NCBI RefSeq assembly: GCF_900107405.1
Contig: NZ_FNPV01000002.1
Location: 364,606-428,605 of the forward strand
DNA: 64,000 bases
Direction of reading: 5' to 3'
DNA from: Tindallia californiensis
GTDB taxonomy: Bacteria > Bacillota > Clostridia > Peptostreptococcales > Tindalliaceae
Part shown: positions 1 through 10,445 of the stretch, one piece after another
How the letters are laid out: each line of letters begins with the position of its first letter
How positions within the stretch are numbered: position 1 is the first letter of the stretch
Program-made: the position numbers and the translations under genes
The notes under the pieces: generated by a model
The model's input: the letters and a program-made list of their open reading frames with translations, nothing else
Database searches by the model: none
Told to the model about the DNA's origin: nothing

Positions 1-2353
1 TCAAGAACTGATGAGAACCCATGAAGAACTTCAACAGTCAAAAGATAAATTAGATCGGGCCCATGAGTTTTTCAAAGAGTTATATCACGAAGCTCCCGTA
101 GCCTATGTCACCATTAATGAAGATCGAATCATTCAATCGGTGAATCGTAAATTTTCTGAGTTAACCGGATTAGACGCAAATGAACTTCAAGGGGAAAATT
201 TTTCCAAATTTATCGCTCCTGAGAATCAGGATGATTTGTTTTTTTATTTGAAAGCCTTAGAAGAAAATACGGTTTTCGACTCAAAAAGATTCCATTTATT
301 GCGCTCTGATGGTAAAAAACGCTTAGTACAATTGGAAGGAAATCGAACCCTTATTGATTCCAATCATCAAATCCGCATCAGCTTAATGGATATTACATCT
401 CAGACTAAAACAGAAGAGTCATTAGAAAAAAGCGAAGCACGTTATCGAAATATTGTCGAAAACATGAACGAATCTATGGTTGTCCATGACTTTGAAGGTA
501 CTATTCTTGATTACAACCTTCGCTTCCCAGCTGCCCTTGGATATGAACCCCACGAACTTTACGGAAAAAACTTAATGCTAATTCATCGAAAACAAGATAT
601 GGATATCATGAAAAAAAGGGCCCAGGAATTAATACACTCTGGAACCAGCTATTTTGAAGCTGTATTTCTCCGAAAGGATGGCTCAGAAACCGTCGCTGAA
701 ATAAATGCTAGTGTTATTTCCCGGGAAGGCAAAGGAGTCATCCATGCTTTTGGGAGAGACATATCGGAAGAAAAGCGAAGAGTGGAAGTATTGAGACGCT
801 TCCGTAAAGCTATTGACAATAGCCCGGATGGGATCTATTTGATTAGCCGCCACCGCATGCGGTTTCTTGACTGCAATCTTTCCGCTTTTCAAGAGCTGGG
901 ATATACCATAGAAGAGTTAAGACAACTTGGACCTCAGGATATTAAACCAGAATATTGCCAGAAAGAGCTGGAACTCATTTTTGATAAAATAGCCGTTGAC
1001 AATGAAGGAAAAGGCATCCTACAAACGCTGCATCAGCGAAAAGATGGTAGTGTCTTTCCCGTAGAAATTCATTTGCAGACTTTTGATTCCGCTGGTGAAC
1101 AAATGATCGTTGCCAGTGCTCGTGATGTCTCGGAACATCTAAAGCTTTTAGAGGATACGGCAACCGCTCAGGAAGAAGCTGAAAAAGCAAACATTGCCAA
1201 AAGCCGATTTCTGGCAACCATGAGTCACGAACTTAGAACTCCCATGAATTCTTTTTTAGGAATGATTCAATTAATGCAAATGACCGATTTAGATGAAGAG
1301 CAAGAAGATTACCTCTCTATGGCAGAACAATCGGCACAAACGTTACTCCAACTTATCAATGAAGTATTAGACTATTCAAAAATTGAGTCGGTTTCCATTC
1401 AAATCGAGCATCAGGAAATTAGCATTGAGGATTTATTGACAAAAATAAAGAATTTCCTCCGACCTTACATTGAAGATAAATCTTTGCAATGCCGCATCCT
1501 AGCCGCACCAGAAGTTCCTAAATGCGTTCTTGGTGACAGTTTCCGCATCATGCAGGTCTTAAATAATTTACTTAATAATGCTGTAAAGTTCACTAAGAAA
1601 GGTAGTATTGAAGTCCTGGTAGAACTTGATCCAACTTTTGAAGGTTCTAAAGAAGCAGAGATTATGTTGAAATGGACGATAACAGATACTGGTGCCGGCA
1701 TTCCAAAAGATCGACTGGATACTATTTTTCAACCATTTACCCAAGCTGATTCAAGTACTACCAGAGGTTATGGCGGAACCGGATTAGGACTTGCGATCAG
1801 CAGAAGCCTTGCCCATCTGATGGGTGGAGAGGTTTGGGCAGAAAGTGAAGAAGGAGTTGGTAGTTCTTTTTACTTTACATGCGTTCTCGAAACCGCTGAT
1901 TTATGCCAGATTCTATCCCATTCAACAAATTCTGATACAGAAAAAATTACTTCTTACCCTCAAAACCCAAACTTGAGAGTCTTGGTGGTTGATGATCGAA
2001 AAGACAGTCAGCGAGTGATACAAGTTCTTGGTAAAAAGAAAAAATGGCAAGTCTCAGCTGCTTCCTCAGGTCAGGAAGCCATCCATTATTTCCAGAGTAA
2101 TTCTTTTGACATTATCTTTATGGACATTGAAATGCCACAAATGGATGGATATGAGACCGTTTCCCGCCTCCGAGAAATCGAAAGTCTCGAAAAGAGAAGA
2201 ACAAGCGTACCCATTATTGCACTTACTGCTAATGCTCTGGCTGGCGATCGAGAAAAATGTCTACGCTCCGGAATGAACGATTATCTCAGTAAACCTTATG
2301 GTATGACCCAAATAATGGACCAGGTTAGAAAATGGGTACCCATAAAAACCTAG
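1..2353 (+). CDS. PAS-PAS-PAS hybrid histidine kinase, 5' end outside window
   Basis: A soluble-looking hybrid sensor kinase. Three PAS domains (about residues 15-135, 140-260 and 265-385, counted from the ATG at 11) are followed by a HisKA domain with the phospho-acceptor His at about 406 (MSHELRTPMN), a HATPase domain (N box [28 protein letters not shown]) and a C-terminal receiver with phospho-Asp at about 705 (FMDIEMP). The frame is open up to base 1 (codons Gln-Glu-Leu before the ATG at 11) and no ribosome-binding site is visible, so the gene very probably starts upstream. No membrane segment is seen in the visible part. It converges on the cheX-like gene and shares a bidirectional terminator with it. 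The ligand is unknown. Confidence 0.9.
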   Translation, partial: QELMRTHEELQQSKDKLDRAHEFFKELYHEAPVAYVTINEDRIIQSVNRKFSELTGLDANELQGENFSKFIAPENQDDLFFYLKALEENTVFDSKRFHLLRSDGKKRLVQLEGNRTLIDSNHQIRISLMDITSQTKTEESLEKSEARYRNIVENMNESMVVHDFEGTILDYNLRFPAALGYEPHELYGKNLMLIHRKQDMDIMKKRAQELIHSGTSYFEAVFLRKDGSETVAEINASVISREGKGVIHAFGRDISEEKRRVEVLRRFRKAIDNSPDGIYLISRHRMRFLDCNLSAFQELGYTIEELRQLGPQDIKPEYCQKELELIFDKIAVDNEGKGILQTLHQRKDGSVFPVEIHLQTFDSAGEQMIVASARDVSEHLKLLEDTATAQEEAEKANIAKSRFLATMSHELRTPMNSFLGMIQLMQMTDLDEEQEDYLSMAEQSAQTLLQLINEVLDYSKIESVSIQIEHQEISIEDLLTKIKNFLRPYIEDKSLQCRILAAPEVPKCVLGDSFRIMQVLNNLLNNAVKFTKKGSIEVLVELDPTFEGSKEAEIMLKWTITDTGAGIPKDRLDTIFQPFTQADSSTTRGYGGTGLGLAISRSLAHLMGGEVWAESEEGVGSSFYFTCVLETADLCQILSHSTNSDTEKITSYPQNPNLRVLVVDDRKDSQRVIQVLGKKKKWQVSAASSGQEAIHYFQSNSFDIIFMDIEMPQMDGYETVSRLREIESLEKRRTSVPIIALTANALAGDREKCLRSGMNDYLSKPYGMTQIMDQVRKWVPIKT

Positions 2354-2412
2354 CCTCTTTACGAACAAAGCCGCTTTGCGTCTTTTGAATTGAGCATTTA
2401 GAATTGATAAAC

Positions 2413-2456
2413 AAAGAAAGTCTCCGCTTTTTAATAATTTAACGGAGACTTTCTTT
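2413..2456. terminator. Bidirectional terminator between convergent genes
   Basis: A perfect 14-bp stem (AAAGAAAGTCTCCG and its complement at 2443-2456) flanks a 16-nt AT-rich loop. It lies between the plus-strand kinase and the minus-strand cheX-like gene, so it can end transcription from both sides. Confidence 0.7.
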
Positions 2457-2484
2457 CATTCCAATCTATACAATTTTTATTTTC

Positions 2485-3387
2485 TTATTTTTCTTTTTCT
2501 GATGCAACCATCATCATCACCATGCCGACTCCTGTCTGAAACTGCACAGCAATAAAAGAGTCTTTCTCAGGATCAGGAAGTTCTGACACCTTTTCTGGCG
2601 GATATAGCTTAATCGGCAATTCTGCCTCTGATGCCCATACAGAAAAAAGACCATTATGCAAGTTTAGGAATTCATTCACCGATGCCGCTGCTAATTCTTC
2701 ATCATTTTCAACCGGAATCTTTCCATGTTTTTCTGCAAAATCGTAATAGGTTTCATTATCCATAACGATATAAGTAACCAGAGAGAGAGCTCCTTCGGTT
2801 CTCTGCCGAAATCCTCTGAAATTTTCAGAAGGGTTTCTGTGATTTTCAATATCTAAAATCGTTCTGTGATCAATAAAACGAACCAAGTTTCTCATAAATA
2901 AACTTCCATAGGCTTGAAAAGCTTCGTAATATTTCATTTCCGCCAAATCACATTGCAACTTTATATACGGTGCTAAGAGTTGTTCAGCATCTCCTTTTTT
3001 TAGGGCTTCTAATTCTTCCTCTGATAAATTATTTTCTTGTCTGTAATCATTAAGAATTTTTTCCATCTCATCTGAAGTAAATATTCCTTTGTCAATCAAC
3101 GCTTGAGATAGTCTTGCACCACCTTGAACCTGTTCAGTTAACAATTCTTCCAGTTGCTCTTCTGTTAAAAAACCTTTCCCAATAGCTATCTCACCAAAAC
3201 GAGCATCGACTTTCTTTTGTGCCTCATTTACTTCCGTTACCTGTGCGGATGTCATGACTCCTTTGTGCATTGCCAATACACCCAGACGTAATCGTATCTC
3301 TTTTTCCATATCCATCATTTCTCTTAAGGTTTCTGATGTCAGTAACCCTTTACGAAGTAGATAGTTTCCAAGATATATATTTAACAT
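2485..3387 (-). CDS. MshEN-like repeats fused to a CheX-like phosphatase domain
   Basis: 300 residues. The first 125 or so contain three tandem units of the form LGxxLLxxGLLTxExLxxxxxxQ, which resemble the MshEN/GSPII_E-N fold; in MshE-type ATPases this fold binds cyclic di-GMP. The C-terminal half (about 135-300) looks like CheX: it carries an ExxN signature (NEFLNLHNG) and a glycine-rich GVGMVMMMVAS end. CheX and CheC dephosphorylate CheY-P. The start has a strong AAGGAGG site. It lies 18 nt downstream of a stand-alone CheY-like receiver, its likely substrate. A role as a c-di-GMP-responsive CheY phosphatase is inference; the repeat assignment is by pattern only. Confidence 0.72.
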   Translation of the reverse strand: MLNIYLGNYLLRKGLLTSETLREMMDMEKEIRLRLGVLAMHKGVMTSAQVTEVNEAQKKVDARFGEIAIGKGFLTEEQLEELLTEQVQGGARLSQALIDKGIFTSDEMEKILNDYRQENNLSEEELEALKKGDAEQLLAPYIKLQCDLAEMKYYEAFQAYGSLFMRNLVRFIDHRTILDIENHRNPSENFRGFRQRTEGALSLVTYIVMDNETYYDFAEKHGKIPVENDEELAAASVNEFLNLHNGLFSVWASEAELPIKLYPPEKVSELPDPEKDSFIAVQFQTGVGMVMMMVASEKEK

Positions 3388-3405
3388 CTTTCTCCTCCTT
3401 CGAAC

Positions 3406-3771
3406 CTAGGAACAGTAGGTTTTAATAATTTTATTCATCACTTCATCTGTCCATGGTTTTTGAACAAAGTCGATGGCTCCGGCATCAATGGCTTCCCTGA
3501 GTGTTTCACGATTCCCAACCGATGACAATACAATAATTTTTGCATCAGAATCAGTCTGACATATTTCTTTCAAACTACTAACTCCATCCATCTCCGGCAT
3601 AACAATATCCATAAAGACTAAAAAAGGCTTCTCTGCACGATATAGCTCTACAGCTTCCTTCCCGTTTATCGCCTCAACAATCTCAAATTCTTTCCAGTTA
3701 TAATGAAAAAACTGTTTAAGTTGCCTCCTAATTAACAAAGAATCATCACAAATTAAGATTTTTTTCATCAT
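3406..3771 (-). CDS. Stand-alone CheY-like response regulator
   Basis: A single receiver domain of about 120 residues with no output domain. Visible motifs are the acidic pair in ILICDDS, the phospho-Asp in FLVFMDIVMPEMDG, the Ser of VLSSVG and the Lys of VQKPW. The frame is open further upstream to 3804, but GGAGG lies just before the double ATG at 3771/3768, so that start was chosen. It is followed by the CheX-like gene, and upstream lie an Hpt protein and hybrid kinases that could phosphorylate it. Its target is not visible from the sequence. Confidence 0.85.
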   Translation of the reverse strand: MMKKILICDDSLLIRRQLKQFFHYNWKEFEIVEAINGKEAVELYRAEKPFLVFMDIVMPEMDGVSSLKEICQTDSDAKIIVLSSVGNRETLREAIDAGAIDFVQKPWTDEVMNKIIKTYCS

Positions 3772-3820
3772 CACACCCTCCTCCATGTCTTCCATTATTT
3801 GCACATTCTAAAAATACTAC

Positions 3821-3844
3821 CAAGAACTTATGATTGGGTTCTTG
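3821..3844 (-). terminator. Possible weak terminator after the Hpt gene
   Basis: A 7-bp stem (CAAGAAC/GTTCTTG, 10-nt loop) is followed on the minus strand, after a short gap, by a run of five T. It falls in the 155-bp gap between the hpt and cheY-like genes. The stem is short, so termination may be partial or absent. Nothing else is recognised in this gap. Confidence 0.35.
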
Positions 3845-3926
3845 CTTCTCCTTTCATCATTTTAACATTGAAAAGTACTTTTGTCCTCTATTTCTTATAA
3901 ACTATTTTCCCTTAATCCTTCCTTTT

Positions 3927-4262
3927 CTATCTTTCCATGATCATTTTGGTGTCATGGATTGTTTTTATTATTTCCTCTAAAAGAGCATCACACTGATCCG
4001 CCGGAAATAATTCTCTGCTGAGAATGACCCGCTCCACAAATGCTGCTTTTTTTTCTAACTGACATGCATAGTAAGTGCCTGCTATTCCCTTAATCGAATG
4101 AACCGTTCTGCAAATTTCAGAAACATCTTTCATCCTTATTTGTTTTTCTAAAGAATCCTTTTGTTGCACCAAATCATCTAAAAACAATCCATATAACTCC
4201 CTAGCTGTTTCTTGATCAATTTCTGCTTCATTCATAAATCGTTCTATATCGATCATAACCAT
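3927..4262 (-). CDS. Hpt phosphotransfer protein
   Basis: A small, single-domain histidine phosphotransfer protein of about 110 residues. The core motif VHSIKGIAG holds the phosphorylatable His near residue 55. Such proteins shuttle phosphate between receivers of hybrid kinases and stand-alone regulators. The ATG at 4262 overlaps the TGA stop of the upstream hybrid kinase (TGATG), which indicates translational coupling. The kinase upstream lacks an Hpt domain of its own, so this protein probably serves as its phosphorelay partner towards the CheY-like or HD-GYP regulators nearby; that pairing is inference. Confidence 0.85.
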   Translation of the reverse strand: MVMIDIERFMNEAEIDQETARELYGLFLDDLVQQKDSLEKQIRMKDVSEICRTVHSIKGIAGTYYACQLEKKAAFVERVILSRELFPADQCDALLEEIIKTIHDTKMIMER

Positions 4263-6466
4263 CACTCCCTCGCCCTATTTGCCTGTGTTACTTGTTGAAG
4301 TTTCTTTTCCAATGTATGCCTTTTGAACGGTTTTGTTAAGTAATCATCCATCCCGGCCTCCATACATTTTTGTCGCTCACCTTCTAAGGCATGAGCCGTC
4401 AAGGCGATTACTAATGTATCCTGATTGAGATTGTCTTTTTTTCGTATCTGCCTCGTTGCTTCATAGCCATCCATAACAGGCATCTGACAATCCATGAGAA
4501 TCAGTCCATATTTCTTTAGTTTGGATTTTTCAACAGCCTCCTTTCCATTCCTTGCTAATTCCACAGAAAACCCTATTTGCCTCAGTGTTATCATTGCCAA
4601 TCGTTGATTTGACTCCATATCCTCAACTAAAAGCACTTCTGAATATGTATTGTCAAAAAAAGAAGGCTTTGACGCTGTTCTCCCTTCCATTTTTTCCTGC
4701 TTGAATTTACCAATGGCTTTTTCCGTCACCTGCCATAGCTCCCACCGACGAACCGGTTTACTTACTACCCCCTCACAAACGCCTTCCAGCTTTTTGCTTA
4801 CATTCGATGCCGTTGAAGCAGAAGCAATCAAAATTATTTTAATCCGAGACCATTTTGCTGTATTCTTTATTCGATTTGCCAGGCTAAGCCCTTCGTCGCC
4901 CGACTTTTGGTGATTGATAAATATCAGCTCCGGAAGGTCTGATATTTCAAGAGATTCTAGGATCTCTAGCGTTTTTTCTGTTTTCTGCACTTCCCTAACA
5001 TCGCTATTATATTCTTTTAGGTAAGCAGCAAGTACCAACCGACTTGTATCGTTAGGATCTACTATCATCGCTCGTAGACCTTCACCCATACCGAAAGTTT
5101 TCTTCTTTTCTACCCTAGCATCATCATGATATTCAAAAGGTATCGTAAAACTAAACACGCTACCTTTCTGTGGCTCACTATCCAGTTGTATGGTTCCTTC
5201 TTGTAATTCAGCTAATTTTTTAGTAATAGCTAGCCCTAATCCAGTTCCACCATGCTGTCTTGTAGCTGTTCCGTCCGCTTGAACAAAAATATCAAATAGT
5301 CTTTTCTGATTCTTTAGATTAATGCCAATTCCAGTATCTTTAACAGCAAACTCCAGAAAAATTTTGCTTTCTTTTCTTTCCGCCACCTTCAATTCAATTA
5401 ATACTTCTCCCTGGTCTGTAAACTTTACCGCATTGCTTACAAGGTTATTGAGCATTTGTTGTATTTTCCCCGTATCTCCCCGAACTGATGTAGGTACTTC
5501 CGGATGAATGTACACAATCATTTCTGTTTCTTTTTCCACTGCTTTCAATGAAAAAAGAAAGGCAGCCGATTCCACTACCCGGTGTACATCCATCACTTGA
5601 TGATCCAGTGTCATTTTTCCGGCTTCAATTTTAGAATAGTCCAAAATATCATTGATCAGATATAATAAGGCATCTGATGCAGTTGCTACTTCTTCTAAGT
5701 AAGATTGCTGTTCCTGATCCAGATTCGTTCTACTTAATAAGTCCACAAAACCAATGATAGCATTCATCGGTGTTCGGATTTCATGACTCATATTGGCTAA
5801 AAACTGACTTTTTGTCTGATTGGCTTCTTCTGCCTGTTTACGGGCTTCTACCAATTCTTCCTCCCGTAAAATTTTGGTTGTTGCATTACTAAATAATTCT
5901 GCAAGAATACCTAACAAGTCAATTTCATTTTGACGCCAGTTTTTTTCTGTCACCACAGATTCAAATCCAATAAACCCGTAACATTGTACATTATTCATTA
6001 AAGGAACCGTCACCAGATTGCGTATTTGCTGCTCTTCCATTCTTTTTCTCAGTTTGCTGTTGGATGACAAATATTCCGGACCTGGGATATAAACCTTATC
6101 CCCCTCCTGATGGGTTACCACCAAGTCTTCCCAGTACTCCTCCAAACGTTCCTCCGCCCACCCATTTTTTTGAAGTCCCAAACCTGAACGGCGCCACTCA
6201 TGTGTCATTTTCATGCTATTATTCTGAAAGGAATATCGAATTAAAAAAGCCCGGTCTACTCTTGCAAATACGGCAACAGATGCTAACGCCTGTTCAATTG
6301 CATTATCAATATCAATTAGTGTTGTATTGATAAAGGAATTAGATAAGCTAATCATTAAAGACTGAAATTCCAATTGATTATTTAGCTTTTTTTCCAATTC
6401 TCTGCGTCTGCTGATTTCTTCTTCAAGCGACATATTCTTCTTGATTTCATTATTTTTATCTTCCAT
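4262..6466 (-). CDS. GAF hybrid histidine kinase with pseudo-receiver and receiver
   Basis: About 734 residues from the ATG at 6466, which is preceded by AAAGG at good spacing. Order: short coiled-coil start, GAF domain (about 45-205), HisKA with His at about 228 ([10 protein letters not shown]), HATPase ([21 protein letters not shown]), then two receiver folds. The first receiver (about 455-570) reads LIFINHQKS where the phospho-Asp should be, so it looks unable to be phosphorylated. The second has a normal phospho-Asp at about 659 ([13 protein letters not shown]) and a KPF lysine. The gene starts just after the HD-GYP regulator and is coupled to the downstream hpt gene. No transmembrane segment is seen, so the signal is probably cytoplasmic. 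Confidence 0.9.
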   Translation of the reverse strand: MEDKNNEIKKNMSLEEEISRRRELEKKLNNQLEFQSLMISLSNSFINTTLIDIDNAIEQALASVAVFARVDRAFLIRYSFQNNSMKMTHEWRRSGLGLQKNGWAEERLEEYWEDLVVTHQEGDKVYIPGPEYLSSNSKLRKRMEEQQIRNLVTVPLMNNVQCYGFIGFESVVTEKNWRQNEIDLLGILAELFSNATTKILREEELVEARKQAEEANQTKSQFLANMSHEIRTPMNAIIGFVDLLSRTNLDQEQQSYLEEVATASDALLYLINDILDYSKIEAGKMTLDHQVMDVHRVVESAAFLFSLKAVEKETEMIVYIHPEVPTSVRGDTGKIQQMLNNLVSNAVKFTDQGEVLIELKVAERKESKIFLEFAVKDTGIGINLKNQKRLFDIFVQADGTATRQHGGTGLGLAITKKLAELQEGTIQLDSEPQKGSVFSFTIPFEYHDDARVEKKKTFGMGEGLRAMIVDPNDTSRLVLAAYLKEYNSDVREVQKTEKTLEILESLEISDLPELIFINHQKSGDEGLSLANRIKNTAKWSRIKIILIASASTASNVSKKLEGVCEGVVSKPVRRWELWQVTEKAIGKFKQEKMEGRTASKPSFFDNTYSEVLLVEDMESNQRLAMITLRQIGFSVELARNGKEAVEKSKLKKYGLILMDCQMPVMDGYEATRQIRKKDNLNQDTLVIALTAHALEGERQKCMEAGMDDYLTKPFKRHTLEKKLQQVTQANRARE

Positions 6467-6478
6467 TAGCATCATCCT

Positions 6479-7492
6479 TTATTCTTTTTCCGGAAGGTTA
6501 CTGAGTCTAAAAAACTTTTCTTCCGATTCCAAAAATGCACGAACGACCCTTGGATCAAAATGTTTCCCTGTTTCTTTGATGATGACAGCCTTGGCTTCTT
6601 CATGACTTCTTTCTTCTTTATAGACACGAATGCTTCTAAGGGCATCATAAACATCTGCTAAGCTAACAATTCTAGCGGCCAATGGAATGTCTTCCCCCTT
6701 CAATCCTAAGGGATACCCACTACCATCCCATTTTTCGTGATGTGATCCTGCAATTTCCGCTGCCATGGAAACCGTCATTTGGATGTGTTTGCTGTTACTC
6801 CCGTTTTCTTGAACACTCAGCAAGGTGCGTTGTCCAATCACTGTATGCTGCTTCATCTCCTCAAATTCCTCTTCTGTTAACTTTCCGTTTTTTAATAATA
6901 TTCTATCTTGTATGCCCACCTTTCCCACATCATGCAGAGGGCTGGTGTCATAAATACTCTCGATAAACCGCCTATTAATCACTTGACAAAAATCCTCCTG
7001 CTCGGCCAGAACCTCCGCCAGTATCTTGCTATATATCCGAATCCTTTCCAGGTGATCGCCGGTTTCTTTATCTCTTAAGCCTGCAAGCTTTGCTAAACCA
7101 AAAATTAAAGTATCTTTTGACTGAAGATTTAATAGCCGTTCGCCTGCTTTCATGCGTAACAACAATTCCTGTTTATTCACCGGTTTTGTCAGATAATCAT
7201 CTACCCCTATCCTAAATCCTTGCTCAAGATCTGTCTGGTCTCCCTTCGAAGTGATCATAATAATATAGGTGTACGCATTGCTTTCACTATCTCTAATATG
7301 CCTTGTAACCTCTGTGCCTGATTTGTTAGGCATTAACCAGTCCGTCAATACAATAGAAGGCTGTTCTTTTTCCCACAACCTGATGGCTTTCAACCCATCC
7401 TCCGCTTCTATTGGCTCATAGTCCATTTGTTTAATAAAAGAAACCAATGTCATCCTGGCAATTCGATTATCTTCCGCTATAAGAACTTTCAT
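6479..7492 (-). CDS. Response regulator with HD-GYP phosphodiesterase output
   Basis: 337 residues: an N-terminal receiver (VLIAEDN, phospho-Asp in IVLTDWLMPN, KPV lysine) followed by an HD-GYP domain. Metal-binding HDVGK and the signature HHEKWDGSGYP are intact, so it is probably an active cyclic di-GMP phosphodiesterase. It sits between two hybrid kinase genes with gaps of 4 to 18 nt, as part of one operon, and is a plausible output for them. Together with the MshEN-like/CheX gene and the GGDEF protein at 36 kb it points to c-di-GMP signalling. Confidence 0.93.
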   Translation of the reverse strand: MKVLIAEDNRIARMTLVSFIKQMDYEPIEAEDGLKAIRLWEKEQPSIVLTDWLMPNKSGTEVTRHIRDSESNAYTYIIMITSKGDQTDLEQGFRIGVDDYLTKPVNKQELLLRMKAGERLLNLQSKDTLIFGLAKLAGLRDKETGDHLERIRIYSKILAEVLAEQEDFCQVINRRFIESIYDTSPLHDVGKVGIQDRILLKNGKLTEEEFEEMKQHTVIGQRTLLSVQENGSNSKHIQMTVSMAAEIAGSHHEKWDGSGYPLGLKGEDIPLAARIVSLADVYDALRSIRVYKEERSHEEAKAVIIKETGKHFDPRVVRAFLESEEKFFRLSNLPEKE

Positions 7493-7510
7493 GATTTGCG
7501 CTCCTTTTTA

Positions 7511-10441
7511 TTAAGAAAAGCTCCTGATCCATAAACTAATCTGTTTTTCAAACTTTCCTTTTTCAACCCACAAAGCCTTCACGATCTTTTTCACCGATTC
7601 TACATCTTGCTGTTCTGCTACTTCCATAAGTTCCACGGCTTTTTTATTCACCGAAAGTGCGCTTGCATAAGCACTGGCTCCTTTTAAGTTATGAGCTTCT
7701 TCCATAATGACCTTCATATTTTCTTTATCCACATCATGGTCCCATTTATCTAATTGTTGATTCAGATCTTCACAAAATGCTTCCAAGACAACAGAAGCCA
7801 TTTCAAAGTCTTTTTCATACCTTTCCCAGAACGCTTCCGCATCAAAAACCATCGGTTCTTCAAGCTGTAATTCTTTGTTCTTCAGGCTAACATTCTTCCC
7901 GGATTCTTGATCCTTCCTTACATATTTCATCACCATTTCCTGAAGTTTTTTGGGCTGAAATGGCTTGGGAAGATGATCATTCATTCCAACTTCTAAGGAT
8001 TTTTCCCTGTCTGTCGTTGTTGCATTCGCTGTTAGGGCAACAATAGGAATTGTCGAGTAACGTCCTTTTAAGTCGCGTATGCGGCGGGTAGTTTCATAAC
8101 CATCGATAACGGGCATTTGAATATCCATCAACACTAAATCCACCGGTATTTTCTGAATTTTTTCTATCGCTTCATATCCTTCTTCCGCCTCAATAACTTG
8201 ATATCCTCTTTTCTCTAATATCATTTTTGCTGCTTTCCGATTGCTCTTGTGGTCATCAACCAGTAGGATACTGATGTTTTTTTCTGATATTTCCTTTTCT
8301 TTCCATTTTTCTACGGCTACAATCGGAGTGGTGATTTCTTGCTCTATCCACTTCACTCTTTGCAAGGTAATGATAAAGGTAAAAATAGCTCCATGATGCA
8401 ACTGACTATCTACCAGAATATCTCCACCCATCATTTCTGCCAATTTTTTAGAAATAGCTAGTCCTAGTCCTGTCCCTTCGTATTTTTTTGAAGTGGATGC
8501 ATCACCTTGCTCAAATTTACCAAATATTCTTTCCTTCCGATCTTCAGCAATCCCAATACCTGTATCTTCTACAGCAATAGAAAGCCTGCTACTCTTTTCG
8601 TCTTGTATTTCTTCCTTGCAGTGTATTTTAATATGTCCTTTTGCCGTAAATTTTATAGCATTTCCAATTAAATTCAAGAGGACTTGCCGTATCCTCATAC
8701 GATCCCCCTTAAATAGGCGATTCACGTCTTCAGGATACTTCGTACCGATTACCAGTCCTTTTTCCTGAACTTTTTTAGAAACAATTGCAATCATGCGGTC
8801 AATCTCCGCTTCCAAGTTAAAGATTTCTTCATTAGCCTCATAATATCCAGCTTCAATTCTGGATAAATCCAAAATATTATTAATAATAGACAAAAGAGAA
8901 TCGATAGAGTCATTAGCCGTATTAACATACTCTCGCTGCTCTATACTCAAATCCGCGTCTTGCAATAAATAAAGCATGGATACAATCCCATTTAATGGAG
9001 TTCTAATTTCATGGCTCATATTTGCTAAAAACTCCGATTTTGCCACATTTGCTTTTTCCGCTTCTTCTCTGGCTACAATTAAATCCATCTCTCTTTTTTT
9101 TCTGATCCACACATTCGAAAACAATTCTGCCATAACTTTTAATAATACAATTTCATCTTCTATCCATTTTTTTTCTTTCTTTACACTATCAAACCCAATA
9201 AATCCAAGACATTTTTTCTCCATTAAAATCGGAATTGTCAATAAACTCTTTATTGCTTGTTGATTTAATATTTCCTTTAATAAACTTCCTTCCTTCAACT
9301 TTTCCACACTCTCTATGTATACGGTTTTTCCTTGTTGATGTTCACGAACCCATCCTTCCATAAAATCTTTACAAGGAATGTTCTGCAAAATGTCTATAGA
9401 AGCAGAAATCCCTTCTTTGCACCATTCATGGGTATTGTTCATGATTCCGGCATCAAAATCATATTCAAACACATAGGCTCGATCAACCTCCGTATATTTT
9501 CCAGCTTGATACAAGGCTTGATCTATCGCTTCATCTATATTATTGATCGTCACATTCATAAAATCCGTTGCTAAATGCATTAGTAAATACTGGAATCTTA
9601 TTCTGGCATCCATCGCTTCTTCATATTTTTTTCTTTCCGTTACATTTCGGGAAACTCCTATAATTCCCTGAAGCGTACGGGTTTGACCATAAAACGGCGT
9701 CAATAAGGTTTCATAAGGTACTTCTTCATTCCATTGGTTTTCATAAAAAGACTCTGAAAAATGTATTTCTCCCGATTTCATCACCATAAGATCTCTTTCC
9801 CGAAAAGCCTTTGCTTTTTCAAAAAGGTGAAGATTTTCATCTGTTTTGCCTATAATTTCATCTGGTAATTTACCTATCAATTTTCCTGCTGCCTGATTCA
9901 CTAACTGATAAGTTCCTTTATCATCCTTAAAGAAGATAATATCCGGTATGGTATTAATCAATGCCTTCAAGAAGCTTCTTTCATTTTGAAGGGCTGTCTC
10001 CATTTCTTTACGCTTTTCACTTTCCAGGCAGGCTCTCATGTTTTGTGCTAACATATCCACAATAGGCGTTAACTCATAGACCAGTTGTTTCGAAAGAAGC
10101 TCTGTCTGTGCCAGTATTAAGAAACCAATGTTTTTTAATGGGTATCCATAAAAGTAGTATTCCTCATTTGCTATCACTACTTCTAACTCGTGTCCCTCTA
10201 TCAATCTTCTTTCAATTTCTAATGTGCCTTTTTGAAACGTCGGGTTATCGGCAGCCCTTCTTGGTAGTGACAGTATCCTTTCCGCTCCCTGTTGCTCCCA
10301 TTGGTAAAAGCCAATATACACACTTCCTAAGCGATTCAAAAAGGCTCGGGATGATTTTTTAAGAAGCTTTTTCAATTCCTGCTCACCACTCACCGAAAGT
10401 GCCAACTCCAATAAAATATGACTCCACACTTGATAATCCAT
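7511..10441 (-). CDS. PAS/GAF hybrid histidine kinase with receiver and Hpt
   Basis: 976 residues. Order: a GAF-like N-terminal region (about 1-140), PAS (150-270), GAF (280-440, similar to the GAF of the neighbouring kinase at 4262-6466), HisKA with His477, HATPase ([20 protein letters not shown]), receiver with Asp773 ([13 protein letters not shown]) and a C-terminal Hpt domain with His917 (EAHNLKGAS). All four phosphorelay stations are thus present in one chain. No membrane segment is visible. The gene follows the FIST sensor gene by only 4 nt, so the FIST protein may feed it a signal. The shared GAF suggests the two kinases arose by duplication. Confidence 0.92.
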   Translation of the reverse strand: MDYQVWSHILLELALSVSGEQELKKLLKKSSRAFLNRLGSVYIGFYQWEQQGAERILSLPRRAADNPTFQKGTLEIERRLIEGHELEVVIANEEYYFYGYPLKNIGFLILAQTELLSKQLVYELTPIVDMLAQNMRACLESEKRKEMETALQNERSFLKALINTIPDIIFFKDDKGTYQLVNQAAGKLIGKLPDEIIGKTDENLHLFEKAKAFRERDLMVMKSGEIHFSESFYENQWNEEVPYETLLTPFYGQTRTLQGIIGVSRNVTERKKYEEAMDARIRFQYLLMHLATDFMNVTINNIDEAIDQALYQAGKYTEVDRAYVFEYDFDAGIMNNTHEWCKEGISASIDILQNIPCKDFMEGWVREHQQGKTVYIESVEKLKEGSLLKEILNQQAIKSLLTIPILMEKKCLGFIGFDSVKKEKKWIEDEIVLLKVMAELFSNVWIRKKREMDLIVAREEAEKANVAKSEFLANMSHEIRTPLNGIVSMLYLLQDADLSIEQREYVNTANDSIDSLLSIINNILDLSRIEAGYYEANEEIFNLEAEIDRMIAIVSKKVQEKGLVIGTKYPEDVNRLFKGDRMRIRQVLLNLIGNAIKFTAKGHIKIHCKEEIQDEKSSRLSIAVEDTGIGIAEDRKERIFGKFEQGDASTSKKYEGTGLGLAISKKLAEMMGGDILVDSQLHHGAIFTFIITLQRVKWIEQEITTPIVAVEKWKEKEISEKNISILLVDDHKSNRKAAKMILEKRGYQVIEAEEGYEAIEKIQKIPVDLVLMDIQMPVIDGYETTRRIRDLKGRYSTIPIVALTANATTTDREKSLEVGMNDHLPKPFQPKKLQEMVMKYVRKDQESGKNVSLKNKELQLEEPMVFDAEAFWERYEKDFEMASVVLEAFCEDLNQQLDKWDHDVDKENMKVIMEEAHNLKGASAYASALSVNKKAVELMEVAEQQDVESVKKIVKALWVEKGKFEKQISLWIRSFS

Positions 10442-10445
10442 TGTA

